A stretch of 64,000 bases of DNA, taken from NCBI RefSeq assembly GCF_003722355.1, contig NZ_QWDD01000004.1, positions 94,364 to 158,363 of the forward strand, given 5' to 3'. The position numbers were made by a program, and so were the translations under genes. Positions 46,532 to 56,668 of this stretch are shown here, in pieces. Every line of letters starts with the position of its first letter. The first letter of the stretch is position 1. Under the pieces are notes generated by a model. That model was not told the DNA's origin. It did no database searches and saw nothing but the letters and a program-made list of their open reading frames with translations. The DNA is from Methylocystis hirsuta (GTDB lineage Bacteria > Pseudomonadota > Alphaproteobacteria > Rhizobiales > Beijerinckiaceae).

Positions 46532-49405
46532 ATGGACGTGCCGCCCAAAAGCCGGTGGAGTGTAACCGCCGGCAGCGGCGATCCCGGTCTCGCAATCGAC
46601 GACCATTATGCAACGATGTGGCGATCCGACCCCTCGACGGAGCCCTGGTTGGAGATCGACTTGGGGGTGGTTGCGACGCTTGGCGGACTCGAAGTTTATT
46701 GGGGCAAGGAAACGCCAATAAGGCATGGGTTCGAGTCTTCGCTCGACCGCAAGACCTGGACGCATCTTTGCCGCACTCAGCATGGCGAAGGTGGACAGGA
46801 AGTTTTTGCTTTCCCGCCGGTCGCGGGCCGCTTCGTGCGCTGGAAATGCGACAAGCCGGAACCGGCGCGAACGCCCGAAATGATCGAGATCAACCTGTAC
46901 AGTCCGGCCGACGCTGCGAAGGTGGTGGAGCAAGGTCGCATCGCGGCGCTCGGCAATGCCCCGGTTAAACTCGCTTCTGGCGAGAGCATCACGGTTGATT
47001 TTGGCTACAAAAGGTTCCCACTCGGAGCCTTCATCAAATGGGGGGAGTCCTACGGAACCGTTTTTTCGGCCAATCTCTCGGACGATGGCGCAAACTTCCG
47101 TGAAGTCGGCCGGATCGCTACCGGCGATGGCGACAGCGATAGCTTCTGGTGGCGCTCCACCACCAGCCGCTATTTTCGCCTGACTGTGCATGCGGCAAGT
47201 TCGCCAGAAGGCGCCATCGTCAACGAGCTCAAGCTCCGCCTCTTGAATAAGGATCGCATGCCATTCGGGGAATTTGAGCGCGCGGCTCAGGCCGGGCGCG
47301 GAGACCTCTACCCGCAGTCGCTCCTGGGTCGCCAAGTCTATTGGACAGTGGTGGGGGAGCGGGAGCAACCGGCGGAAGCGCTCTTCGATGAATACGGTAA
47401 TCTCGAGCCGCAAGCCGAAGCAGCCCAGATCACCCCGCTCCTGAGGTTGGGTGGCGTCCTGCACGGGGCGCCCGCAAGCGAAGCCATTAGCCAATCGCTC
47501 GCTGATGGCGCCTTGCCCATTCCGTGCGTCACTTGGTCAATGCTGGATATCGAGCTCAGGGCGACCGCGATTGCTCATGCGGGCGAAGCGCTGGTGGAAT
47601 ATTGCATCACAAATAGGGGCAGCCTGCCGCAAGATGGAGCCCTCGTCCTCGCGGTGCGCCCTGTCCAGATCAATCCTTACTGGCAACATGGCGGCCACGC
47701 GGCCATCGACGCCATCGCCGTCGACGGCCGGCGGGTGTGGGTCAATGATCGGATCTTCGCCGCCTTTTCGCGCGAACCGGAAAGTGTGTCCGTCGCCGAC
47801 TTCGACAATGGAGACGTGATACGACTGATCGAGAACGAGCCCCGACAAACCGTTCGCAGCCTTCGTTCAGTCTCCGGCCTGCTCAGCGCCGCCTGCGAAT
47901 TCGGCTTTTCTTTGAAGCCCGGCGGCAGCGTCGCGTTCGTCCTCTCATCGCCCATGTGGAATGGCGTCGTGCCGCGCCCGGACATAGCTTTTTGCGCCGT
48001 TCGCGAAGAAGTCACCCGGGCTTGGCGGGAGAAGATTGGCCCGCGGAAAATCATAGTCGGTGATCGAGAAGTCAGCGATACCGTTGAGGCGCAGACAGCG
48101 CTTATTCTCGTGAACGCTACGCAAAACGCCTTCAAGCCCGGACCCCGCAATTACGACCGCACCTGGATTCGCGATGGTTCGTCGCAGGCGCTCGCGCTGC
48201 TCTGGGCTGGTTCCATAGACGAGGCGAAAGCTTATGTCCTCTGGTATTCAAAACGCATCTATCAGAACGGCTTGGTGCCGCCGATCCTCAATTTGGACGG
48301 AAGCGTCAACCAGGGATACGGAAGCGACATTGAATTTGACGCACAGGGCCAATTCGTCGGCATCGCCGCAGATATTTATCGCGTTACCCGAGATCGCGAC
48401 TTTCTGCGGGCCATTTTCGAACCTGTGGTCCGGGCAACTAGGTTCATTGCGGAACTTAGCGCAAGAACAATTGCGCTGCATGGCCCGGAGAGCTGGCTCC
48501 ATGGCCTCTTGGCTCCCTCCATAAGTCACGAGGGCTACGGCAAACCATCATATAGTTACTGGGACAACTTCTTCGCCTTGAGCGCGTGGCGGAACTGCGA
48601 ATACCTTGCAATTGAGATTGGCGATAAGGACGTGGCCGCGCATGCGAAAACCAAGGGCCAGGAGTTTGCAGAAAATCTCGCTCGCTCCCTTCGCATGACT
48701 ACCGAACGATTGGGCTCGAGATTCATACATGGCTCGGCGGATCGGGAAGACCTAGATCCGAGTTCAACCTCCATCGCCTTCGAGCCTTGCCGGGTGGAAG
48801 ATGTCCTTCCGAGAGATTTCGTTTCGGCGACATATGACCTCGTTTCCCACCAGATCGAGCAGATCGGGAAGCCAGAGTTTGTGGGAAGCTATACCCCATA
48901 CGGCATACGCAACCTCAACGCGTTCGTGTCTTTGGGCCGTTTCGAGGACGCTTTCCGGCTGCTCTCGGCCGCGCTCGCGTGTCGGCGACCGAACGGATGG
49001 CGGTTTTGGGCCGAGGTCGTCTGGGGCGAGCCGCAGTCGCCGGAATACATTGGCGATATGCCACACACCTGGATTGGAGCGGAATTCGCCACAGCGATCC
49101 GTCGGATGCTGCTGCGAGAAAACGGCGACGCCCTCGAATTGTTCCGCGCGGTTCCCGACCGCTGGTGGGAGGGTGAGGGCATCACGCTGCATGAACTGAC
49201 GACCACTTTCGGGACCGCTAATCTTCGCGCTCGACGCGATCAATCCCAGGCGACGGTCGATCTCAAACTGAGCGGCCCAGCACCAAAACGGATCACGTTC
49301 CGATATCCTGGGGCTAAGCAAGCGCGAGCGGACGGCAGGCTATGCGACATCCATGGGGATGTTATCTCGGCGCCGAACCTTCATCGGCTGGTCATCGATT
49401 TCTGA
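46532..49405 (+). CDS. discoidin-domain protein with glycosidase-like helical barrel
   Basis: 957 residues. Two F5/8 type C-like modules come first (about 10-130, with AIDDHYATMWRSDP and WLEIDLG; and about 140-245, with YFRLTV). A beta-rich part follows (about 250-490). The C-terminal half (about 510-900) resembles an alpha/alpha-barrel glycosidase, with NYDRTWIRDGSSQALALLWAG, SYWDNFFALSAWRN, GPESWLHGLL and MPHTWIGAEFATAIRR. The acidic residues in TWIRDG and the ESW/HTWIGAE segments could be catalytic. No signal peptide at the chosen ATG (GGGAG site upstream), so it is either cytoplasmic or 5'-truncated. Probable substrate: a polysaccharide. Confidence 0.78.
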   Translation: MDVPPKSRWSVTAGSGDPGLAIDDHYATMWRSDPSTEPWLEIDLGVVATLGGLEVYWGKETPIRHGFESSLDRKTWTHLCRTQHGEGGQEVFAFPPVAGRFVRWKCDKPEPARTPEMIEINLYSPADAAKVVEQGRIAALGNAPVKLASGESITVDFGYKRFPLGAFIKWGESYGTVFSANLSDDGANFREVGRIATGDGDSDSFWWRSTTSRYFRLTVHAASSPEGAIVNELKLRLLNKDRMPFGEFERAAQAGRGDLYPQSLLGRQVYWTVVGEREQPAEALFDEYGNLEPQAEAAQITPLLRLGGVLHGAPASEAISQSLADGALPIPCVTWSMLDIELRATAIAHAGEALVEYCITNRGSLPQDGALVLAVRPVQINPYWQHGGHAAIDAIAVDGRRVWVNDRIFAAFSREPESVSVADFDNGDVIRLIENEPRQTVRSLRSVSGLLSAACEFGFSLKPGGSVAFVLSSPMWNGVVPRPDIAFCAVREEVTRAWREKIGPRKIIVGDREVSDTVEAQTALILVNATQNAFKPGPRNYDRTWIRDGSSQALALLWAGSIDEAKAYVLWYSKRIYQNGLVPPILNLDGSVNQGYGSDIEFDAQGQFVGIAADIYRVTRDRDFLRAIFEPVVRATRFIAELSARTIALHGPESWLHGLLAPSISHEGYGKPSYSYWDNFFALSAWRNCEYLAIEIGDKDVAAHAKTKGQEFAENLARSLRMTTERLGSRFIHGSADREDLDPSSTSIAFEPCRVEDVLPRDFVSATYDLVSHQIEQIGKPEFVGSYTPYGIRNLNAFVSLGRFEDAFRLLSAALACRRPNGWRFWAEVVWGEPQSPEYIGDMPHTWIGAEFATAIRRMLLRENGDALELFRAVPDRWWEGEGITLHELTTTFGTANLRARRDQSQATVDLKLSGPAPKRITFRYPGAKQARADGRLCDIHGDVISAPNLHRLVIDF

Positions 49406-49829
49406 TTCGCCTCGCCAACCTCTGCCATGTCAATCGTGTGTGGACGCCCCATTTGGATGCAAGGGTTTTTTTCTTTGGGCTCCGACATGTGATCAGGCGC
49501 TTTCGTGTGTCCGGCCTCACATGAGGGCGCTTGCGTCAAGCTACTTCTTCATTTCGACGCTCCTCGGATTTTGCACTGTGGCGCGGTTGAATTGATCGAC
49601 CAAGGCGGAACTCTCATCAACACAGGTCTTCCCTGCAAACCTCTCTCCGGCGGAACTGGGTCCCCGCCACGGTCCCGCATTCGGGACGGGAGAGCTCCAG
49701 GACGAGACGAGCGGAACATCGGCCGGGAAATCCCCCCATAATTGCGATGGGATGGGAGTGGACGTGGTCATGGACGATTCCATGTCGGGCAATGGTGATG
49801 AAGGCGGAGTGATGCCCGGCTGAGTAGGC
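49406..49829. other. 420-base stretch without a recognised gene
   Basis: Lies between the discoidin protein and the broken 3' end of the ISL3 element. No supported gene. Confidence 0.5.
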
Positions 49830-51000
49830 GCCTGCCGCTGGCTGTGTTGTGGAAATTGTGACGCGAACGATAGGTTTTTTCTTGGCGCCGCGCCATTGCG
49901 TCAGCAGCCGCTCCAAGTGAGAGAAACTGCCGGTGCAGCCGCGAAGTTTGATCTCGTGGAGTAGATACCGACCGCGAACGCAGCCCTCGTCCCAGCGACG
50001 CGATAAGTACTCCTGAAAATAAATGGGCGAGCATGGCTTCAGCGTCCTGGGGCGGAGTTCTGCAGGCGCAGTCTGTTGCAACCATTTTTTGATGCTGCGA
50101 CGGTCGAAGCCGGTCTGTAGAGCGATGTCGGTGATCGATGTGCCGGCGTTGCACAGCAATCGCATTTGATCAAAAATGGCTTGCCTCGATCGAAGATGTG
50201 CCTGCCGGACAAGTTGTCGATGCTCCGCGACGGCAGGTTGACCGCGCGGACTACTGACTTGACTGTGCTCGTGATCATTGGAGGGCAACAATGCTCTGCC
50301 TCCAGAACGATTGGCGCGGCTCAATTGCGCCTCGATCGCTTGCCGCAGATTTTGAAGGAGATGGAAACGATCAGCGACTTGTCGCGCTTGTGGCGCTCCT
50401 TCCCGCGTGCCTTGCGCATACAGTCCGCAGCGATCGCGGGCTGACAATCTCAGTCTCTGGGTGTTCGCTTAACCAGTTCGCTGTCTCGGCGGCGGAGCGC
50501 TCCTGCATCACATCGACAACCTTGCACCGCTCCAAATCTACGACAATGGTTCCATAACTGTACCCTTTGCGCCAGGCCCAGTCGTCGATCCCCGCTACGC
50601 GAACAGTCTGCTTGGCGCTGAAAGCAGCAGCATGGCGCTTCAGCTGCCGCAGAATGCGGTCGTCGCTTATCGGCATGCCCAGACGTTTCATCAAGCGCTC
50701 TCCCCGCAGGCCGCCAACGCCATGACCAAAAAGGTGAACGAACTCAGCAACCCGGCGGGTTCGGCGCTCGTGAGGAAAAGCAATTTCGGGCAGTTGATCA
50801 ACACATGTCTGGCGTTCGCAATCTTCAATGCGACATCGCCATCGATTTACCCTTAGCCTCACTTTCACGACCGTTCCTTGGATGGGCAGGTCTTGAAGAT
50901 GCCGGTGATGCCATCCGTGTCGCGACGCCAATTGTTCGCCGCATGCCGGACAAGAGCCAGACATTTGGCTCACAAAGCCGAAACCAGCCATCCATCGCAT
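49830..51000 (-). mobile_element. ISL3-family element, frameshifted and 3'-truncated
   Basis: From the ATG at 51000 it encodes the zinc-binding N-terminus (CPACGEQLASRHGWHHRHLQDLP), the helix-turn-helix region (RRVAEFVHLFGHGVGGLRGERLMKRLG) and the start of the DDE domain (GIDDWAWRKGYSYGTIVVDLE). A frameshift near 50430 precedes RQVADRFHLLQNLRQAIEAQL, with further sequence to about 49830. The C-terminal signature WSNGQxEGQINRLK is absent. Confidence 0.85.
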
Positions 51001-51234
51001 AGGCGCTCAGCACTGAGAACCTGCACGCTCCTCCCCGGAGCCCAACCTATTTTTGTTTGCATCCGCTCGGATAACGGCCGCCGTCTGGCGGATCAAGCGG
51101 GTTCCACAGACTTTGAGGAAGATGGGGTATTCGGCCGGCGCCGTTTCCCCAGACGATGTTGAGGAACTGCGCGCTCGCGGCTGATGCTAAACTCGACGGC
51201 ATTGCAACAGCCTCACGCAGTGGAGAAGCGCAGC

Positions 51235-52272
51235 ATGAAATATTTTGCTGCTCTGGACGTCTCGGTCAAAGAGACCTCGATTTGCATCGTGGATGAAGCG
51301 GGCAAGATTTGCAGTGAATGCAAAGCGCCAAGCTATCCTGAAGATCTGGTTGGCGCTCTCAAGAATCCCAAATGGCGACTTGAACGCATTGGCTTGGAAG
51401 CGGGCCCGTTGTCGCAATGGTTGTTCAGTGGCTTGGCTGGGGCGGGATTGCCAGCGATCTGTATTGAAACGCGCCACACGAAGGCTTTCCTGCAAGCGCA
51501 GGTGAACAAGAGTGATCGCAACGACGCGCGCGGCATAGCTCAAATGATGCGGGTCAATCTGTTTCGCCATGTACACGTAAAAACGCTGACTAGCCAAAAG
51601 CGCCGGGCCCTTCTCACTGCACGCAAGCTTTTGCAGGAAAACGCAGTAGCCTTCGAAAACGAAATACGCGGGTTGCTAGGAAATTTTGGATTCAAGGTCG
51701 GCGTCGTCGCAGTAGGAAAATTCGAGGAGCGCATCCGTGAGCTCGTCGCCGACACACCTGAGCTTATCGAAATTATGGAACCGTTGCTGACCGCGCGACA
51801 GAAGCTTCGCGACTCTTTCAATACGCTCCATCGAAAATTACTGGCAATCGTCCGCGACGATGCAGTTTGCAGACGGTTGATGACGATCCCCGGGGTCGGG
51901 CCTGTCGTATCTCTGGCGTTCAGCGCCACCATCGACATTCCCGCCCGCTTCAAGAACTCGAAAGCTGTCGGTCCATCGTTGGGATTGACGCCCCGATTGC
52001 ATCAATCTGGCGAAAGCTGCCGGATCGGCGGCGTTTCTTTATGCGGAGACGCAATGATGCGATCGCTTCTCTACGAGGCCGCGCAAGTCATGATGACCCG
52101 CGTCAAAAAATGGTCATGGCTAAAAGCCTGGGCAATGAACGTCGCCAAACGACGCGGGCGCCAAAAGGCGATGGTCGCGCTGGCGCGCCGATTAGCGGTC
52201 ATCATGCACCGCATGTGGGCCGACGGCTCCGTCTACCGCTGGACGAACAAGGTCCCTTCGGCGGCCGTGTAG
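51235..52272 (+). CDS. IS110-family transposase, intact
   Basis: 345 residues from MKYFAALDVSVKETS. The N-terminal DEDD/RuvC-like domain has ALDVSVKE and the conserved KSDRNDARGIAQMMR. The C-terminal transposase_20 domain has MTIPGVGPVVSLAFSATI, and a SLGLTPRLHQSGES segment. GGAG lies before the start at 51235; an in-frame upstream ATG at 51184 is less likely. No disruption is seen, so the element may be active. IS110 elements lack clear terminal repeats, so its ends are not marked. Confidence 0.92.
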   Translation: MKYFAALDVSVKETSICIVDEAGKICSECKAPSYPEDLVGALKNPKWRLERIGLEAGPLSQWLFSGLAGAGLPAICIETRHTKAFLQAQVNKSDRNDARGIAQMMRVNLFRHVHVKTLTSQKRRALLTARKLLQENAVAFENEIRGLLGNFGFKVGVVAVGKFEERIRELVADTPELIEIMEPLLTARQKLRDSFNTLHRKLLAIVRDDAVCRRLMTIPGVGPVVSLAFSATIDIPARFKNSKAVGPSLGLTPRLHQSGESCRIGGVSLCGDAMMRSLLYEAAQVMMTRVKKWSWLKAWAMNVAKRRGRQKAMVALARRLAVIMHRMWADGSVYRWTNKVPSAAV

Positions 52273-52759
52273 ACTGAATTTGGAGCCCCCGGCCTTGAAA
52301 AAGGAGAGATAGCCATAGGAGGCCTGCCGATAGGCGGAAAGATGTCCTTCGCGGGACGATGGATGAGGTGAGTTCGGAAATGGGTCTTGTGCCGATCGCG
52401 CAAAGCGCAATCAGGACGCGAGGAAGATTGAGCCGCCTTGTTCTTCTGATCCCATCCTGGGAGAGCCAGCCGGCTGATCCCGAAGGGAAGCGCGGACCCG
52501 AGAATGTCATCAACCGTCAACGTCGGAGAAGCTGAGCGGATGTACGCGCTTGACTCCGAAGGGCCGAATAGAGAAGACCCGTTTCATTTGAGACTGTGCC
52601 TTCGGATGCAGTGTCAAATGAAACAGCATTTTTCTGACGTCAGGCGAAAACGGCTCCGCATTCAAGCACGGGCTTCCAACGCTCGACATCGTCATCGGCG
52701 ATTTGTTCTTTTCCGGACCGTCGACATGATGGTCGTCGATTTGTGAAGGCTTGCTGGAC
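52273..52759. other. 490-base stretch after IS110
   Basis: Probably includes the right flank of the IS110 element. No gene recognised. Confidence 0.45.
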
Positions 52760-52930
52760 TCATCGGTCTGCGTGTACGGTGAGCCGGACCGTCGACCGGC
52801 TCGCGTCCGACCATTCTACCCTGTGCCGGACGTGCGTGGGGATTTCGAAATAGCTGCCCGGATAGAGAATTCTCTGTTCGGCCTCGCCTTCGATCAGAAG
52901 ACCTGCCGAGCTGGCCACCACAATGAGGCG
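52760..52930 (-). pseudogene. cupin C-terminal fragment
   Basis: Encodes SSAGLLIEGEAEQRILYPGSYFEIPTHVRHRVEW and ends TVRLTVHADR. The GSYFEIPTHVRHRVEW part is the second cupin motif. The N-terminal part is cut exactly where the ftsH start region begins. Confidence 0.72.
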
Positions 52931-52936
52931 TCGACC

Positions 52937-54834
52937 ATGGAAAAGCCACCGGCGGGACGAGATTGGCGCTTCAATATTGGCTATGCGCTCTTCGCGCTGA
53001 TCGCTATCCTGATTCTGCATCGAATGTGGGACATCCACCAACAGACGGAGGTCGTTCCCTACAGCGAGTTCGCGAACCTTCTGCGCGAGGACAAGATATC
53101 GGAAGTCGTGGTCGGCGATCAGGCCGTCCGCGCGACCTTGAGGGAACCGACGCCGGATGGACGAAAACAGGTGCTCCGGTGCGCGTCGAGCCCGATTTCG
53201 CTCAAGAATTGGAGGCCGCCAAGGTCAAATATTCCGGACAGGTCGAACACACATGGATTTCCACGCTGCTCTTATGGATCGTGCCGATTGCGATCTTCTT
53301 TTTCTTTTGGAGCCTGATCACGCAGCGTATGAGCCAAGGCCTCGGCTCGATCATGTCGGTGGGCCAGAGCAAAGCCAAGGTTTTCGTCGAAACCGACATC
53401 AAGATCGGCTTCGCCGACGTCGCCGGCGTCGACGAGGCCAAGGAAGAACTGCAAGAGATCGTCGCCTTCCTGAGAGACCCGACGACGCATGGACGCCTCG
53501 GCGCGCGCATACCGAAGGGCATTCTTCTCGTCGGGCCGCCCGGAACCGGCAAGACCCTTTTGGCGCGCGCGGTCGCGGGGGAGGCTGGCGTCCCTTTTTT
53601 TTCGATCACCGGCTCGGAATTCGTTGAAATGTTCGTTGGCGTGGGCGCCGCCCGCGTGCGCGACCTCTTCGCCCAGGCGCGCGCCAATACGCCTTGCATC
53701 ATCTTCATCGACGAACTCGACGCGCTGGGGCGCGCCCGCGGCATTTCGGGTCTAAGCGGCGGGCATGATGAAAAGGAGCAGACCCTCAACCAACTCTTGA
53801 GCGAACTCGACGGCTTTGACCCGACCATCGGCGTTGTCTTACTCGCGGCGACCAACCGCCCGGAAGTGCTCGATCCGGCGTTGTTGCGTGCCGGGCGGTT
53901 CGACCGCCAGGTTTCGGTCGATCGGCCCGACAAGAATGGCCGCGTCGCGATCCTCAATGTGCATCTGAGGAAAATCAAACTGGCCGAGCGCGTCGACCCG
54001 GCCCAGATCGCCGCCTTGACGCCCGGTTTCACGGGCGCCGACCTCGCTAATCTCGTCAATGAAGCGGCGATGCTGGCGACGCGCCGCCAGGCGTCATCCG
54101 TGTCGCTCGACGATTTCACCACCGCAGTCGAGCGTGTCGTCGCCGGCCCTGAAAAGCGCAAGCGCCTCCTCAATCCGCGCGAGCGCGAGATCGTAGCTCA
54201 TCATGAGATGGGCCATGCGATCGTGGCCATGGCTCTGCCAGACATGGACCCGATCAAGAAGGTGTCGATCATTCCACGGGGAATGGGCGCGCTCGGCTAT
54301 ACGATGCAAATGCCGATCGAGGACCGCTATCTGATGACCCGCACGGAGCTGTTGAACCGGATTACGGTGCTGCTCGGTGGGCGGGCGGCGGAGATGGCGG
54401 TTTTTGGGGAAGCGACGACCGGCGCCGCCGACGATCTTCAGCGCGCGACCGAGATGGCGCGCGCCATGGTGACGCGATACGGCATGGAGCCGGACATCGG
54501 GCAAGCCTCCTTCGTCACCGAACGTCCGCGCTATCTCGACATCCCGGGACTGAGCGCCATGCAGTCCGAAGCCAGCGACGAGACCAACGCGAAAATCGAC
54601 GCCGCGATCCGCAAGCTCGTCGACGAGGCCTTTGACCGCGCGACATCCATATTGCGGGCCTGCGCGACGATCCACAGGGACTCGGCGCGGCGTCTGCTCG
54701 AAAAGGAGACCTTCAGCGAGGGCGATCTCGCTCCGATACGAGCCGTCATAAGGGAAAGCGTCGAGCAACCTGCGCGCGCGACGCCCGCCGGCGCTGCACG
54801 CATTGTCGCAGGCGCACGGCAACCCGGCTCATAA
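52937..54834 (+). pseudogene. ftsH: FtsH-type AAA protease with one frameshift
   Basis: About 632 residues if joined. The first frame from ATG 52937 holds the N-terminal membrane helix (IGYALFALIAILIL) and the start of the periplasmic domain to EPTPDGRKQ. Near 53165-53185 one base appears missing. The second frame then runs unbroken to 54834 with EPDFAQELE, a second helix ([15 protein letters not shown]), Walker A GPPGTGKT, Walker B IIFIDELD, the [24 protein letters not shown] and the zinc motif HEMGH. So it is an ATP-dependent membrane protease, probably a paralog to the housekeeping FtsH. Its upstream region has been replaced by a cupin scrap, so it may lack its own promoter. Confidence 0.88.
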
Positions 54835-54846
54835 ACAAAGGTGGCC

Positions 54847-55786
54847 ATGGCCGACATTGTCACCCTCACCCTTAACCCGTCGATCGACACATCGACCTCG
54901 GTTGATCGGGTGGCGCCCATTTACAAGCTCCGCTGCGGCGCGCCGCATCGCGATCCCGGCGGTGGCGGAATTAACGTCGCCCGAGTCGCCATTCGATTCG
55001 GCGCCGACGTCGAAGCGCTCTGCGCCGGCGGCGGCGTAACGGGTGAACTGCTGCGTCGTCTCATCGACCGCGCAGGAATTCCGAACCGTATCATCCAAGT
55101 GTCCGACGAGACTCGTGAAAGCTTCACCATGTTCGAGAACGCTACCGAGCATGAATACCGTTTCGTGCTTCCAGGCCCCCAACTACACGAAGAAGAATGA
55201 GCGTCAATGCCTCGGCGCGCTTGGCGGCCTCGAAAATGATCCGCGTTTCGTTGTCGCCAGCGGCAGTCTGTCGCCGTGGGTTCCCACGGATTTTTAATTG
55301 CGCGCCGCTCGCATCGCCAAGGAACACCGCGCGAAGTTCGTTCTCGAAACCTCGGGGCCGCCATTGGCGGCAGCTCTGGAAGAAGGCGTTTATCGTGCCA
55401 CGCCAAATCTTCGCGAGTTGCGCGAGCTCACGGGCGTTTCACGCGAGGACGAACACGCCTGGATCGACACGTGTCGCCGACTTACAACGACGGGACGCGC
55501 GGAAATAGTCGCCCTCACCCTCGGGGATCGTGGCGCACTTCTGGTCACGCGCGATCACGTATGGCGTGCGCCCGCCTTGCCGATCAAACCGGCAAGCGCC
55601 GTCGGCGCGGGCGACAGCTTTCTGGGCGCCATGGTTTGGAGTCTCGCAAAGGGGCAAAGCATCGACAACGCGTTTCGATATGGCGTCGCGGCGGGGTCGG
55701 CCGCTCTGCTTTCGCCGGGGACCGGACTGTGTCGCCATCAAGACGTTGAGCGCCTCTATCCGGACGTTGTCCTGCAGCGCCTTTGA
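54847..55786 (+). pseudogene. PfkB-family sugar kinase (1-phosphofructokinase-like), broken
   Basis: Starts 12 bases after ftsH with MADIVTLTLNPSIDT and the GGGGINVAR sugar-binding motif. The frame ends at 55200 (LHEEE stop). It resumes one frame over with LGGLENDPRFVVASGSLSPWVPTDF and meets a TAA at 55295 where a tyrosine codon is expected. It then runs to 55786 with KFVLETSGPPL, ATPNLRELRELTGV and the catalytic GAGDSFLGAM. One frameshift and one nonsense change separate it from a normal 310-residue kinase. Confidence 0.82.
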
Positions 55787-55974
55787 GTTCCGGCGTCGCC
55801 TTGCCCATCGTTGAGCGCGGCGACGGAACGAGTCGGGGCAGGGGCGGCGGTCTGCGTCAAAAATCCAACGTCAAACCCGCCGGGCAAGAGCCGCCGCGAG
55901 CGGAAGCTCGCGCGGCGAGTGGCGGCCGGGAGCCGTCGAGTGCGCACAAGAACCCTTGAGGAATGTCACTCGCT

Positions 55975-56325
55975 TCACTCCAATGCACGGGACCATGCGA
56001 CCTCATGCAGGCTGTGTTTAATCTCCGCGAGAGCGCTGTAACCCGTCCTCTCGGCGCCTTTGTCGGCGCGCGCGCGATCAAATCGCGCAACAGCTTCCGC
56101 GAATAGAATAGCCGACATCAAGAGATCGAGAACGTCGCGCGGTAATGGCGTATGTGAATTCACGTTCGTGAGCAGGTAGCAAAAAAACGTGAGCACTCCA
56201 CTGCGATCGCCGCTCGCCGTCCAGCCTTTGTCGGCCACGGCGCCAGCAATGTCGTATAGGCAAGAATTCGACGGCGCGCTCAGGATGTCCGCGCCTTCGT
56301 CTATCGCAGTCCAGGACTCGGACAT
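55975..56325 (-). CDS. hypothetical protein
   Basis: 116 residues from MSESWTAIDEGADIL at 56325. The content includes LTFFCYLLTNVNSHTPLPRDVLDLLMSAILFAEAVARFDRARADKGAERTGYSALAEIKHSLHEV, which reads as a compact helical protein. No family recognised, no signal peptide, no clear membrane segment. The upstream site is weak. It sits on the opposite strand between the broken kinase gene and the IS66 element. Coding is supported by its regular amphipathic composition. Confidence 0.5.
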   Translation of the reverse strand: MSESWTAIDEGADILSAPSNSCLYDIAGAVADKGWTASGDRSGVLTFFCYLLTNVNSHTPLPRDVLDLLMSAILFAEAVARFDRARADKGAERTGYSALAEIKHSLHEVAWSRALE

Positions 56326-56647
56326 GGTCCGCTTCAAACCGTCGGCGACCCTTTGCAGAACGTTTCGACGACCTTCTCAACTCCGGGCCGGCTTATCGCG
56401 GCCCATTTGTAAACGTGACGATGCTTCCTGGCGCACGCCCTTCTTCAAAACGCAGGCGCCTACCCGTTCCGTTCGAATTCGCCCCTTATTTTGGAGGCGG
56501 TGGCTCCAAGAGTGCAAATCGGCGCCACGGAATGACCCCATCTGCACTATTTAAATGAGTGACTTCGCGTACCGATCGGCATCCGGACCCCGCGCCGATT
56601 CACACTATAACCCATCCGTCCGAATTCCGCCCGCTAACGTGTCAATG
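56326..56647. other. spacer before IS66
   Basis: 320 bases with no recognised gene; its last eight bases (56640-56647) are the left copy of the IS66 target duplication. Confidence 0.5.
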
Positions 56648-56668
56648 GTAAGCGTCCAACGCGAACCG

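Noticed and set aside
46493..47494. 333-codon minus-strand open frame
   Set aside because: Antisense to the discoidin-type gene; no domain.
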